Below, in pieces: positions 36,276-45,442 of a stretch of DNA of 64,000 bases (position 1 is its first letter; each line of letters starts with the position of its first letter). The notes beneath the pieces were generated by a model that was given only the letters and a program-made list of their open reading frames with translations, searched no databases and was not told the DNA's origin. The stretch is from positions 1-64,000 of the forward strand of contig NZ_VIQO01000032.1 of assembly GCF_007483665.1 (NCBI RefSeq). The letters run 5' to 3'. A program made the translations under genes and the position numbers. This DNA comes from Catellatospora sichuanensis. Its GTDB lineage: Bacteria; Actinomycetota; Actinomycetes; Mycobacteriales; Micromonosporaceae.

Positions 36276-37317
36276 GTACGCCTTCCGTTACAGGACCACG
36301 GGCGGGCACCTCGGCCGCGCCGGGGGACGGGGAGAGCAGCCGGGCGGCCGGGAGCACCAACCGCACCGGCTGCTGGAAGTAGAAGCCCGCCGCGGCGGCG
36401 GAGTTGCCCACCGGCGGCGCCGCGAAGGCCGGGGTGTCGTCGGCCGGGGGCAGGCTGTCGATGCCGAACCGGGGCTCGCATGGCTGCTCGGCTATGACGA
36501 AGCACCACGGCGAGTCGAGCAGCACCTGCTCGGGCAGGTCGAAGCCGATGAACGTGGTCTCCGCGTCGAGAGCGCCCCGGAACATCGGATAGCAGGCCCG
36601 ACCGTCGTCGGGCTGCCGGTCGGCTCCGGTCCCGGTGACCGGCGCGGCGTAGATGACCGCACCCGGGTAGCGGCGCAGCAGTGCGCTGCGCAGCAGCAGC
36701 ACGATCCGGTCGGCGTCCGCGTCGCTGTCGTCGAGCAGGGTGTCCGCGGGCCAGGTGTGCAGCGGAGCGACGTCCGGCCCCGACCCCCAGAACACCGCGA
36801 AGTAGGTGCCGCGCTGGTCGGTGGGGTACTCGCGCCAGCGCAGCTCGCGGGCGAACTCGTGATTGGCGCCCACCAGGTACGACCGGACGAACGCAGCGTT
36901 GGTCAGGGCGACGCAGGCCGTGTCGGGCGGCAGATTGTCCAGCCCGGCCAGCAGCCAGTCGTTGGACAGCGAGCGCCACATCGGCTCTGGGAACGACGGA
37001 GCCCACTGCACCGGGTCCGTGTCGTCGGCCGCCTCCGCGCCCGGCGGCCGCTTGATGCGCGCGCCGAACACCGCCCGCAGCGACCGCACCGGATCGGTCA
37101 GCTCGACCACCGAGCGCCGGACGTCGTCCAGCGGCAGCGTCGCCCGCGGATCGAGCGCGGGCAGGTCCGACGCGTGCAGCAGCCGCTCGTGCGCGTCGAC
37201 GACCATGGCGATCACGTCGGCCCGGGTGGTGCCGAGCACCGCCCGCAGCGGCAGCCGGCCGGCCACCAGCACACGCGCCGCCGACGAGACGATCTTGCTC
37301 AGGGGTGTTTCGGGCAC
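36268..37317 (-). CDS. Giant-operon protein D (unknown, 349 aa)
   Basis: GTG 37317 starts three bases after the stop of gene C. The upstream open frame to 37803 is a shadow of the TPR repeats and is excluded. Features are SKIVSSAARVLVAGRLPLRA, WLLAGLDNLPPDTACVALTN and REYPTDQRGTYFAVFWGSGP, then a C-terminal FYFQQPVRLVLPAARLLSPS. No signal, membrane or catalytic motif. It overlaps gene E, so stoichiometric coupling with protein E is likely. I do not recognise the family. The Trp-rich FWGSGPDV block and the final strand region suggest a globular structural protein. Confidence 0.8.
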   Translation of the reverse strand: MPETPLSKIVSSAARVLVAGRLPLRAVLGTTRADVIAMVVDAHERLLHASDLPALDPRATLPLDDVRRSVVELTDPVRSLRAVFGARIKRPPGAEAADDTDPVQWAPSFPEPMWRSLSNDWLLAGLDNLPPDTACVALTNAAFVRSYLVGANHEFARELRWREYPTDQRGTYFAVFWGSGPDVAPLHTWPADTLLDDSDADADRIVLLLRSALLRRYPGAVIYAAPVTGTGADRQPDDGRACYPMFRGALDAETTFIGFDLPEQVLLDSPWCFVIAEQPCEPRFGIDSLPPADDTPAFAAPPVGNSAAAAGFYFQQPVRLVLPAARLLSPSPGAAEVPARGPVTEGVHG

Positions 37318-37319
37318 GG

Positions 37320-40300
37320 CTATCTCCCGTCGTCGGGCAGTCCGGCCGCGGCGCGGTAGCTCTTGAGCTCCCCCTGTGCCGCGGACAGGAACTGCTTGAA
37401 CCGGTCGGGGTCGAGTTCGGTCAGGGGCTGGAAGGTTTCGACGGCGCGTTCGGCGTAGGGCACCGCCTCTGCCGGCCGGCCGTGTTCGCGGAGCGCTTTC
37501 GCGGCCCAGCGCATGGCCTGCCCGGCGTTGCCGGCGGCGTCGCGGTGGCGTTTGTCGGTGGTGGGGAAGCGCTGCGCCTGGCTGGTGAAGTGGGCGATGG
37601 CACGGTCGACGGAGGCGACGTAGCCGTCGACCGGCCCGATGACGTAGCGGTCGGTGGTCAGCTCCGTCAGGCTCCCCACCAAGAAGGCGTCGTACTTGGC
37701 GGGATCGGCTCCGGCCAGGGGCAGGAAGATCTCGACGGCGCGTTCGGCGTAGGGCACGGCCTCTTCCCGCCGGCCGTGTTCGCGCAGGGCCCTGGCGGCC
37801 CATCGCATGGCCTGCCCGGCGTTGCCGGCGGCGTCGCGGTGGCGTTTGTCGGTGGTGGGGAAGCGCTGCGCCTGGCCCGTGAAGTGGGCGATGGCGCGCT
37901 CGCTCAGGGCGATGAAACCGTCGACGGGGCCGAAGACGTAGCGGTCGCCGGCCAGCTCCGGCAGGCAGGCGATCAGAAAGGCGTCGTAGGTGGCGGGGTC
38001 GAGCCCGGCCAGGGGCAGGAACGTCTCGACGGCGCGTTCGGCGTGGGGCACCGCCTCTTCACGCCGGCCGTGTTCGCGGAGGGCTTTGGCGATCCAGCGC
38101 ATGATCTGCCCGGCGTTGGCGGCGGCGTCGCGGTGGCGTTTGTCGTCGGTCGGGAAGAGCTGCGCCTGGGCGCTGAAGTGGGCGATCACGCGTTCGGCCA
38201 GGGCGATGAACTCCTCGATCGGGCCGATGGTGTTTCGGTCGCCGGCCAGCTCTCCCAGGCTCGCGGCAAGCCACACGTCGTGCCTGGCGGGGTCGAGCTC
38301 GGCCAGGGGCAGGAAGGTCTCGACGGCGCGCTGGGCGTGGGGCACGGCCTCCTCGCGCCGGCCGTGTTCGCGGAGGGCTTTGGCGATCCAGCGCATGATC
38401 TGCCCGGCGTTGGCGGCGGCGTCGCGGTGGCGTTTGTCGTCGGTCGGGAAGAGCTGCGCCTGGGCGCTGAAGTGGGCGATCACGCGTTCGGCCAGGGCGA
38501 TGAACTCCTCGATCGGGCCGACGGTGTACCGGTCGCCGGCCAGCTCCGTCAGGCTCGCCACCACGGAGGCGTTGTACCCGGCGGGGTCCGGACCGGCCAG
38601 GCGGAGGAACGCTTCGACGGCGCGGTGCGCGTAGGCGGCCGATTCTTCGAGCCGGCCCTGCTGGCGCAGCGACTGCCCCAGCGACCGCCACGTAGTGGCC
38701 AGTTTCAGCAGCTGGTCGCCGTCCAGCGAGTCCAGATCGACGGCCAGCGGAATGACGTCGGATACGGGCATGGTGTTTCCATTCGGGAATCGGATGTTGC
38801 CGGACTCGTCGAGCCGGGACTCGGTGAAGAACGATTCCGGCGCCTCGATCTCGGCCATGGTGGACAGCACGAGCGAGTCGTCCAGCAGCGCGTCCGTCAG
38901 GTCCGGCGCGTTCTGCAGGGCGGCGGCGTCGACGATCCGGCGGTTCGCCCGATCGGCGAGCTGCTGCTGGGCCCCGGCCCAGTCGAGCAGGGGCTGGCCC
39001 GACGGCGTCAGGGCCTTCCAGTACGCGGCCAGCCGCGCCCCGTGCAGGATCGCGTCCGGCGCCGTCCGGAAGGTGACCGCGCCGTCCGGCTGCCGGTACG
39101 GCGCGGCCAGCCCGGCCGGGGTCCTGGCCAGCGCGCTGACCGTCTGCCGGAACGGGAAACGGTCGCCGGCGCCCGCCACGCTCGCCGCGACGCGGCGGCT
39201 GAGTGGGCCGCGGGGGCTGGTCGCGCGGTGGTAGGCGAGGGACGCGGTGCCGTCGGGCAGGCCGCTGTCGCGGACCTCACCGTGCAGCGTGAGCGCTCCG
39301 CGTGGCACCCGCGCCTGTAGCGGCAGGCTGACCTCGAACGCCTCCTCCGGGCTGAGCGGGTCGAGGTGGCGCCGGTGCAGCGAGCGCCCGACCAGCCTGG
39401 CGAACCGGCCGAGGTTGAGGAACCGGTTGGCCTCGCGGATGTCGGCGAGCTGCCGCCACGCCGACGCCATGAGCCGCTCCTGGTCGCTCTGCACCGCCAG
39501 CGTGCCCAGGCCTGCGGCCACCCGCCAGCGCGGATCGAGGTTGAGCTCGGCGAACCAGCCGCTCTCGGCGAGCCCGACCCGGTCGCGTACGCGGTGGAAC
39601 CCGCCGTAGCGCGGGGGCAGGACCTCCGGATCGGGGTCGTCGTCGCCGACCGGGGCCGGGGTCAGCCGCCGGTCGAGATCCGCCCGCCACCGCGTGCTCG
39701 TCTCGTCGAAGGGCCAGCCGGCCCGCGTGCCGTCGGTGCCCGTCCGGCGCAGCGCGCTCTCGACCTGGACGGTGAAGCGCCCGGCGCCGTTGCCGACCAC
39801 CATCGGGCGTTGGCCGACGTCGGCGGGCAGGGGCCAGTTGCGCAGCCGGTCGGCGAGGATCTCGAAGTCGCCGGGCTCGCCGGTCCGGAACTCCCAGGAG
39901 AAGTACACCGGGAGTTCGGTCTCCTCGTCGTTGCGCCACGACGGCGACAGGTCGCCCTCCTCGTCGTCGCCGAGTCCCGCCAGGCGTCCCGCCTCGAACG
40001 CGGGCACGACGCATGCGACGTAGTCGGTGAACGCCCGCAGCAGGCGCGAGGCCAGCAGCCGCGAGATCGAGCGGCGCGGGTCGGCTCCGGGTCCCAGGAA
40101 CCCGGCCACCTCCGCGTGCTCGGCGATCACCTGCGAGTGCGCCCACAGGTGCAGCGACAGCGGGTCGGGCAGCTGGTCGCCGGGCGCCCGCAGCACGGGC
40201 AGCGGGCGGCCGGCCTCCCGCCGGGGCTTCCAGCGGGCGGGCAGGCACACCAGCGCCAGCCACGGGCGCAGCGGACCGCGGTCGGGCCCCCGCAGCGGGG

Positions 40301-40589
40301 TGAACATCCACGGCAGGTCGGCCCGGTCGAACTCGACGAGCGGGAAGTTCGTCGTCTCGGCGTCGGCGGTCCCGGGCGGCGGGTAGACGCGCACGATCTG
40401 GCGCTGGTCCAGCGACAGCACGTCACCCGGCCCGTAGAGGGTGATCGGGTTGGCCCTCGAGTTCCCGCCGACCGCGACCGACACCTCGAGCCGCCCGCGG
40501 GCCGGGGCGGGCCGCCGAGTGTCGTCCAGGTCGGACAGCGAGGCGGCAGCGCCGGCCCGTACCCAGGCCAGGAACTGGTAATTGTTCAT
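37320..40589 (-). CDS. Giant-operon protein C with four TPR-like repeats (1089 aa)
   Basis: The ATG at 40589 overlaps the stop of gene B (ATGA). Residues 1-~640 are an unrecognised module starting NNYQFLAWVRAGAAASLSD, with LVEFDRADLPWMFTPLRG and PLRPWLALVCLPARW. Residues ~675-1066 are four tandem 98-residue repeats, each 'ELAGDR-Y-x-x-GP ... HFxxQAQxFPTxDKRHRDAA-NAGQxMRW-ALREHGR-EEAVP-AxRAVExFLPL'. These are TPR-like helical pairs. The repeats are near-identical in protein and DNA, so they were amplified or homogenised recently. TPR arrays usually bind partner proteins; here probably D, E or F. No signal peptide. Confidence 0.8.
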   Translation of the reverse strand: MNNYQFLAWVRAGAAASLSDLDDTRRPAPARGRLEVSVAVGGNSRANPITLYGPGDVLSLDQRQIVRVYPPPGTADAETTNFPLVEFDRADLPWMFTPLRGPDRGPLRPWLALVCLPARWKPRREAGRPLPVLRAPGDQLPDPLSLHLWAHSQVIAEHAEVAGFLGPGADPRRSISRLLASRLLRAFTDYVACVVPAFEAGRLAGLGDDEEGDLSPSWRNDEETELPVYFSWEFRTGEPGDFEILADRLRNWPLPADVGQRPMVVGNGAGRFTVQVESALRRTGTDGTRAGWPFDETSTRWRADLDRRLTPAPVGDDDPDPEVLPPRYGGFHRVRDRVGLAESGWFAELNLDPRWRVAAGLGTLAVQSDQERLMASAWRQLADIREANRFLNLGRFARLVGRSLHRRHLDPLSPEEAFEVSLPLQARVPRGALTLHGEVRDSGLPDGTASLAYHRATSPRGPLSRRVAASVAGAGDRFPFRQTVSALARTPAGLAAPYRQPDGAVTFRTAPDAILHGARLAAYWKALTPSGQPLLDWAGAQQQLADRANRRIVDAAALQNAPDLTDALLDDSLVLSTMAEIEAPESFFTESRLDESGNIRFPNGNTMPVSDVIPLAVDLDSLDGDQLLKLATTWRSLGQSLRQQGRLEESAAYAHRAVEAFLRLAGPDPAGYNASVVASLTELAGDRYTVGPIEEFIALAERVIAHFSAQAQLFPTDDKRHRDAAANAGQIMRWIAKALREHGRREEAVPHAQRAVETFLPLAELDPARHDVWLAASLGELAGDRNTIGPIEEFIALAERVIAHFSAQAQLFPTDDKRHRDAAANAGQIMRWIAKALREHGRREEAVPHAERAVETFLPLAGLDPATYDAFLIACLPELAGDRYVFGPVDGFIALSERAIAHFTGQAQRFPTTDKRHRDAAGNAGQAMRWAARALREHGRREEAVPYAERAVEIFLPLAGADPAKYDAFLVGSLTELTTDRYVIGPVDGYVASVDRAIAHFTSQAQRFPTTDKRHRDAAGNAGQAMRWAAKALREHGRPAEAVPYAERAVETFQPLTELDPDRFKQFLSAAQGELKSYRAAAGLPDDGR
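37392..38567 (-). repeat. Four tandem 294-bp repeats inside gene C
   Basis: Units are 37392-37685, 37686-37979, 37980-38273 and 38274-38567, each encoding 98 residues. The two upstream-most units in the protein are almost identical (shared 'IEEFIALAERVIAHFSAQAQ'). The other pair shares 'RFPTTDKRHRDAAGNAGQAM'. The pairwise pattern suggests stepwise duplication. Confidence 0.9.
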
Positions 40590-43500
40590 CGGCGCACCTC
40601 GTGGGCGGGGATCAGCTGCAGGTTGTCCCGCTGCGCCGCACCGGCGAGCTGCGCGGCGGCTTCGGTGAAGGTCTGCCGGCGGGGCCGGGTGATGTCCTCG
40701 GTGAGCGTGCGGGTGTCCGCCGTCGCGTATGCCCGGGGCAGCAGGATCGGCTCGCGTTCCGGCTGGGCGAGGGCGCGGTCGTCGTCGCGGATGGTGCTGC
40801 GGGCCACGGCGTTGTTGGCCAGTGCCGCCTCGACGAACGCGGCGTCGGCCAGCCGGGTGCCGAGGCTCAGCCCGTCGCCGACCCATTTGGTCTCGTACTC
40901 CATCCGGCGGGACTCGCGCGGCATGGCGAGCGCCGCCGGGGTAGGCGGGACCAGCTCCGCGCCGGAGCGCAGCGGCTCGAAGGCGGGCTCGTGCAGTTTC
41001 TGCTCGTCGGTGAGGTCGAAGAAGTCCGCGCGGGCGAACTGTTCGCGCGTCTGCTTCGTGTGTTCCGGCCCGCCGGCGGCGAAGCCGACCGCCACCTCGA
41101 ACGTCGTCGCCGCGGGCAGGCGCCCCGGCCCGAAGCGGGTCACGGGCACGCCGAGCGGCACCACCCGCTGGCTGAACCGCACCCGCCCCAGCGGATGCAG
41201 CAGGCCCTCCTGGCGGGAGTCGAGCACCACGATGGGCTCGGCGCCCAGCGGCGGCAGCGGCGCCCAGGACCTCGGGTCGCGTACGGCCTTGTCCAGCAGC
41301 GACGCCACATCCGGCGGTGCGGGGGCGGTGATCTGCCCCGTGCAGGCCCAGCTTTCATCGAACGGGAACGACACGGTGGCCAGCGCGATCCGGACCCGCG
41401 CCCGGCCTGCGACGTGCCAGCAGGGCGTAGGGCCCTCCACGAGCACGCTGATGCTCACCGAGCACAGGGTCTCGCCGGCGATCCGCAGCCGGAACGAGCC
41501 GCCGGCCCGCAGCGAGACGCCGAAACTGGGCTCCCAGCGCATCAGCGCGTCGAAGCCCAGCGATCCGCTGACCCCGGTGCTCGACGTCCCCACGTTGACG
41601 TCGAGCTGCGCTCCGATCTGGAGCGTGCCCGGCGTGATCGCCACGTACCCGCGGAAGATGATGCGCAGGAACGGGGTGTCGGCGAGCGGGACCGTCAGCC
41701 GCTTGGGCACCGGGAAGTCCGCGGGGACCGGGAACCCGTCGCGGAAGCCCCCGGCGGAGAGCAGGAACATGGGGTGGTCGCCGGCCTCGACGCGCATGGC
41801 CAGGCCGCCGTCGATCGCGAACAGCGCCAGCCGGGACCCCGTCAGCGTGGCGTCAAGCTGGACCCGGCCACCCGCGGCGTCGATGGTGCCCTTGAACGCG
41901 GCGCGCAGGTCCACGACGGGCGCCTGCGGGGCCGGCAGCGCCATCCGCAGCCGGCCGAGGATCACCGTCCGGCCGGAGTGCAGCTCCAGGATCACGCCCA
42001 GATCCGCGGTGAGGAACGAGACCGGCCTGCCCCAGCCGAGGCGCACCATCGGCCCGACCAGCGCACCGCCCCGCCGCTCACGGAACACCGACGCCAGCGT
42101 GGCGACGACCTGCGGGGCGGCGCTCGCGGAGTCGGCCGGGAACAGCAGGTGGTCGAGGTGGCCGCTCTGGACCGCGGCGCTCAGCCCGTCGTCGTCGACG
42201 GCGTAGTTGACCCCGACCACGCCGCCGATCGCGTTGAGGGTGAACGCGAGACCAAGCTCGATCGGTGGAGTGAAGTGCGCGCTGAGCACGATGAGCAGCG
42301 AGAACGGGTCCGCGCGCAGCAGGCCGAACGCCGCGACGTCGACGATCCCCATCCGGAGCACGAACGCGCCGCCGTACCGGCCGTCGGGGCGCTCGCGCAG
42401 GTAGCCGGCGCCGCGCGCGGGTCCGAGCGCCACGACCAGCCCGGCGCCCGCCGGTGGGACCGGACGCAGCGACGGGGCGGCCCCCGGGGCGGGCAGGCTC
42501 ACCTCGATGCCGGTACCGTCGAGGGTCGCGGCCATGCCGAGCAGGGTGGCGCCCAACGATGCCGTCAGCCGGATGCCGTCTCCCGCCGCGAGCGGCGCGA
42601 GGTTGAGCGACGGAGCCGAGACGCCGTGCGGCACCCCGGACAAGGGCACGTCGATTCCGCCGCTGCTGCCGCCGGTGAACCGTACGCCCTTGGCGTCGGC
42701 GGTGGCGCCCACGCGGCCCTCCAGCACCGCCGCGCCGGGCACCATGAGGTTGAGCAGGCCGCCTGCGGGGAGTCTGACCCGCAGCCGGTCGATCGTGAAC
42801 GACAGTGCCGCCGCCGTCGGGTCGGTGGGCAGCGTCAGGCGCAGCGTGACCGAATCGGCGTCGAGCGCGCCCGCCAGGCGCAGCGCGGGCAGCGTGAAGA
42901 CGAGTTCGGCCGGGTCGGGAACAGTCGTGCCGGTGGCGGTGACCCCGGTCGGGCCCGCCGTCACGACGCCGGGGACGCGCAGGCTCCAGTCAGGCCGCGC
43001 CTGCTCGGCGGCGGCCGCCATGACACGCGTCAGCGCGGTCCACAGCGCGGGTCGCTCGGGTGCCTGGCCCGTATCGAGATCGGTGAGGCTGCGCAGCAGG
43101 TCCCCGGGCTCCAGACCGGGCACCCCGAGCACTTCCGCCAGCGCCGCCCGCCGCGTGTCCGGGCTGGGATCATGCAGCCTGTCCATGGCGGACACGAGCC
43201 TGCTCCGCGTGCCCGCGGCCTGCTCGCCGACCGGCTGCGCAGCACCGGTCTCCCCGGGCTGGCCACCACCCATCCCCGTGGGCGTGGCTTGATAGGTGAA
43301 CTCGGTGAACGGGGGGAACTGCGGGGACACGCCCCTCGGCGTCGTCACCGTGACGGTCACGGTCCCGCCGGTCGGATGTGCCGGCACCGGCACCTCGATC
43401 TCGTCGGGCCGCTCGTCGAGAACACGCAGCCCGGTCAGGTCGGCAGACGCGGAGCCGAAGCTGACCGCCTGCGTGACCGGCCCGAGCCGGTAGCCCAGCA

Positions 43501-44659
43501 CCCTGACCCGGGTGCCGGGGGCGCCCGCAGCGGGCATCAGGCCGAGGACCAGCGGACCTAGGGCGGGAAGCGGGCCGGGAGGCTCGGGGCCGACGTACAC
43601 CCAGGTGTCCTCCCAGGGGGACACGCAGCCGCCTGCCCGGGTGAACACGTTGATGCTGACGATCCCCGTCACCCCGGGGGGCACGACGATGTCGAGCCGT
43701 TCCGGAGTGGCGTCATTGTTGACGATCGTGGTTGCCCATACGTTGCCCACGGAGACGGCTCGCACATCCCACATGCCGGGGCCGAGGATCGTGAACTCCT
43801 TGCCGGTCACGGCGATGCGCTCGGGCAGCTCGATCGTCGTGGGCGCGACCAGGTCGACGATCCCGTCCCCGTCGTCGTCGCGCCAGCCCCAGTACAACGG
43901 AGTGTTCGGGCACAGGTCCGGGGTGCCATGGTTCATGAGGCAGGGCACCTGGTTCAGGTTGAGGACTGCGGGCACCCCGTCGTCGGTGGCGGGGATGATC
44001 GTCGCGCAGTTCGTGTTGACCGTGTCGTACGGCCCGCGCACCTCGGTGGTCAGGCAGTGGGGAAGCCCGTTGGGGAAGTTGCCCGGATATTCGTCAGGGG
44101 CCTGGAAGACGTGGCCGATCTCATGCGCGACAACTTCGTTCAGCATTTTCGAGTGGGTGGCCAGCAGCCACGGCCAGTCGATCACCACGTACCCCTCAGG
44201 AGGCGCGAAGGCCTGGTGATGGCAGTGGTATTTGGTGACGAACAGGGGGACGGCATCGGCCACGCCCCTGCCGCCGAAGGCTGTTGTTCTCAGAACGTCG
44301 CGCAGGGTCCTGATCCGCTGCTCAAAGGGGCCCTCCAGGCCCATCTTCCGGGTCGCGGTATCCATCCATTCCTGGTCGTGCTGCTTGGCCTTCTCCCAGT
44401 CGGGTTCCTTCGGCCACGGCGGCAGGGCCAGTTGACGGGTGCCGTGGGTGACCGTGAACGTGCAGATCCGGCGCACCGGCACCGGCTGCGCGTTGCCCCA
44501 CTGCTCGGAGAGCCTGCGCAATATCCCGGTGCCGGCGTACACCGCCCTGAGCACGGCGGTCTTCTCCGCCTGGGTGAAGCCCGCCGACGAGCCCGCGGGG
44601 CCGTCGGCGAAGACGACCGACACGAGGATGAGTCCGGCCATGGGCCGATAAGGCGTCAT
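40586..44659 (-). CDS. Giant-operon protein B: zinc protease / TIG / DUF6603-like (1357 aa)
   Basis: The ATG at 44659 follows the stop of gene A by one base. Residues 1-~260 contain H179-E-I-G-H183 followed by VFQAPDEY with D189, a metzincin-style zinc site (HExxHxxxxxD). A DDDGDGIVD calcium-type loop lies at 261-269. Residues ~367-456 are an IPT/TIG immunoglobulin-like fold (GAPGTRVRVLGYRLGPV). Residues ~600-1110 have DUF6603 character: LAFTLNAIGGVVGVNYAVDD, DHLLFPAD and a late RVRIALATVSFPFDESW. No classical signal peptide, although residues 7-18 are hydrophobic. A protease fused to a large beta-rich DUF6603 module suggests a self-processing or target-cleaving structural component. Domain calls are pattern-based. 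Confidence 0.8.
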   Translation of the reverse strand: MTPYRPMAGLILVSVVFADGPAGSSAGFTQAEKTAVLRAVYAGTGILRRLSEQWGNAQPVPVRRICTFTVTHGTRQLALPPWPKEPDWEKAKQHDQEWMDTATRKMGLEGPFEQRIRTLRDVLRTTAFGGRGVADAVPLFVTKYHCHHQAFAPPEGYVVIDWPWLLATHSKMLNEVVAHEIGHVFQAPDEYPGNFPNGLPHCLTTEVRGPYDTVNTNCATIIPATDDGVPAVLNLNQVPCLMNHGTPDLCPNTPLYWGWRDDDGDGIVDLVAPTTIELPERIAVTGKEFTILGPGMWDVRAVSVGNVWATTIVNNDATPERLDIVVPPGVTGIVSINVFTRAGGCVSPWEDTWVYVGPEPPGPLPALGPLVLGLMPAAGAPGTRVRVLGYRLGPVTQAVSFGSASADLTGLRVLDERPDEIEVPVPAHPTGGTVTVTVTTPRGVSPQFPPFTEFTYQATPTGMGGGQPGETGAAQPVGEQAAGTRSRLVSAMDRLHDPSPDTRRAALAEVLGVPGLEPGDLLRSLTDLDTGQAPERPALWTALTRVMAAAAEQARPDWSLRVPGVVTAGPTGVTATGTTVPDPAELVFTLPALRLAGALDADSVTLRLTLPTDPTAAALSFTIDRLRVRLPAGGLLNLMVPGAAVLEGRVGATADAKGVRFTGGSSGGIDVPLSGVPHGVSAPSLNLAPLAAGDGIRLTASLGATLLGMAATLDGTGIEVSLPAPGAAPSLRPVPPAGAGLVVALGPARGAGYLRERPDGRYGGAFVLRMGIVDVAAFGLLRADPFSLLIVLSAHFTPPIELGLAFTLNAIGGVVGVNYAVDDDGLSAAVQSGHLDHLLFPADSASAAPQVVATLASVFRERRGGALVGPMVRLGWGRPVSFLTADLGVILELHSGRTVILGRLRMALPAPQAPVVDLRAAFKGTIDAAGGRVQLDATLTGSRLALFAIDGGLAMRVEAGDHPMFLLSAGGFRDGFPVPADFPVPKRLTVPLADTPFLRIIFRGYVAITPGTLQIGAQLDVNVGTSSTGVSGSLGFDALMRWEPSFGVSLRAGGSFRLRIAGETLCSVSISVLVEGPTPCWHVAGRARVRIALATVSFPFDESWACTGQITAPAPPDVASLLDKAVRDPRSWAPLPPLGAEPIVVLDSRQEGLLHPLGRVRFSQRVVPLGVPVTRFGPGRLPAATTFEVAVGFAAGGPEHTKQTREQFARADFFDLTDEQKLHEPAFEPLRSGAELVPPTPAALAMPRESRRMEYETKWVGDGLSLGTRLADAAFVEAALANNAVARSTIRDDDRALAQPEREPILLPRAYATADTRTLTEDITRPRRQTFTEAAAQLAGAAQRDNLQLIPAHEVRR

Positions 44660-44660
44660 C

Positions 44661-45326
44661 TCACAGCTCCCTGACGCAGCCGCCCAGGTCGGGCCTGGGT
44701 CCGTCGAGGCGGTGTGGGTCGAGTTGGGCGAGCAGGTAGGCCGGGTCCAGCATGGAGATCCACGCGGCGACGGACTCGGCCGTCTCCGTGTCGAGGCCGT
44801 CGGGGATCACCGGCGAGTCCGGGGTCACCACGCCGGCGAGCAGCGTGCCGACCATGGCGTCCAGCGTGTCGCGGGTCGCCTGCCCGCCGCCCACCGCCGA
44901 CGCCAGGCGGCCCAGGCCGAGCAGGATCTGGCCGCCGGACCGCTCGACAGCGGCCCGCGCGGCGATCAGGTCGTCGTCGGTGGCCGAGGGCACCGCGACC
45001 ATGAGCATGCCGAGACTCCCGTGGGCCTCGGACAGCGCGGCGATCTCGTCGAGCCGGATGACGGTACGCGGCCCGATGTCGTCGATGACCTCCGCGACCG
45101 GCACGCCCAGCTCCTCGTGCTTGAACCGCGCCACGGCGGCGGCCGTCTCGTTGCCGTAATCGCCGTCAGGCCCGCTGGCAGGCAGGCACGAGGGGTCCCA
45201 CAGCAGCAGCGCGGTCTGCGCCCGGCGCACGGCGGGGGATCTGCGGTGCCGCTGCCGGGAGATCCGCTCCTGGTCCAGGGCGATCGCCTCCAGCAGCGGG
45301 TCACCCGCGAACAGCTGGGACAGCAT
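44661..45326 (-). CDS. Giant-operon protein A: peptidoglycan-binding-like (221 aa)
   Basis: First gene of the six-gene operon. The ATG at 45326 has GGAGG four bases upstream. Residues ~30-95 resemble a PG_binding_1 three-helix domain: AVRRAQTALLLWDPSCLP, DGDYGNETAAAVARFKHEEL, then IGPRTVIRLDEIA. The remaining residues are helical (AWISMLDPAYLLAQLDPH) without known motifs. No signal peptide, so binding to the wall would require non-classical release or delivery. A ~50-bp leader shared with the SNase operon lies 35 bp upstream. The stop precedes the gene B start by one base (TGAGATG). Confidence 0.8.
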   Translation of the reverse strand: MLSQLFAGDPLLEAIALDQERISRQRHRRSPAVRRAQTALLLWDPSCLPASGPDGDYGNETAAAVARFKHEELGVPVAEVIDDIGPRTVIRLDEIAALSEAHGSLGMLMVAVPSATDDDLIAARAAVERSGGQILLGLGRLASAVGGGQATRDTLDAMVGTLLAGVVTPDSPVIPDGLDTETAESVAAWISMLDPAYLLAQLDPHRLDGPRPDLGGCVREL

Positions 45327-45361
45327 CCGGCCTCCGCATGTCGATTCGTGGCGGCGATCCC

Positions 45362-45411
45362 TAAAGGGGCAATTAGCCTGAATCGGACTCTACTGGCCGG
45401 ATAGCGAAGAC
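45362..45411 (-). promoter_or_regulatory. Shared operon leader, copy 1
   Basis: A 50-bp block ~90% identical to 54764-54813, in the same orientation relative to the downstream gene. On the minus strand it reads GTCTTCGCTATCCGGCCAGT, AGAGTCCGATTCAGGCTAAT, then TGCCCC. TAGAGT would fit an actinobacterial -10 (TANNNT). I see no good -35, so an alternative sigma factor or activator is possible. Confidence 0.65.
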
Positions 45412-45442
45412 GGCTGGACTATTTCGAACGTGTCTTGGCAGG

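Noticed and set aside
32508-36497. A 1329-residue plus-strand ORF opposite gene E
   Set aside because: Arg/Gly/Ala-rich, no domains, no ribosome site. It is the antisense shadow of a real coding frame in high-GC DNA. The same holds for 40601-43561 and for the long frames over the WD40 array.
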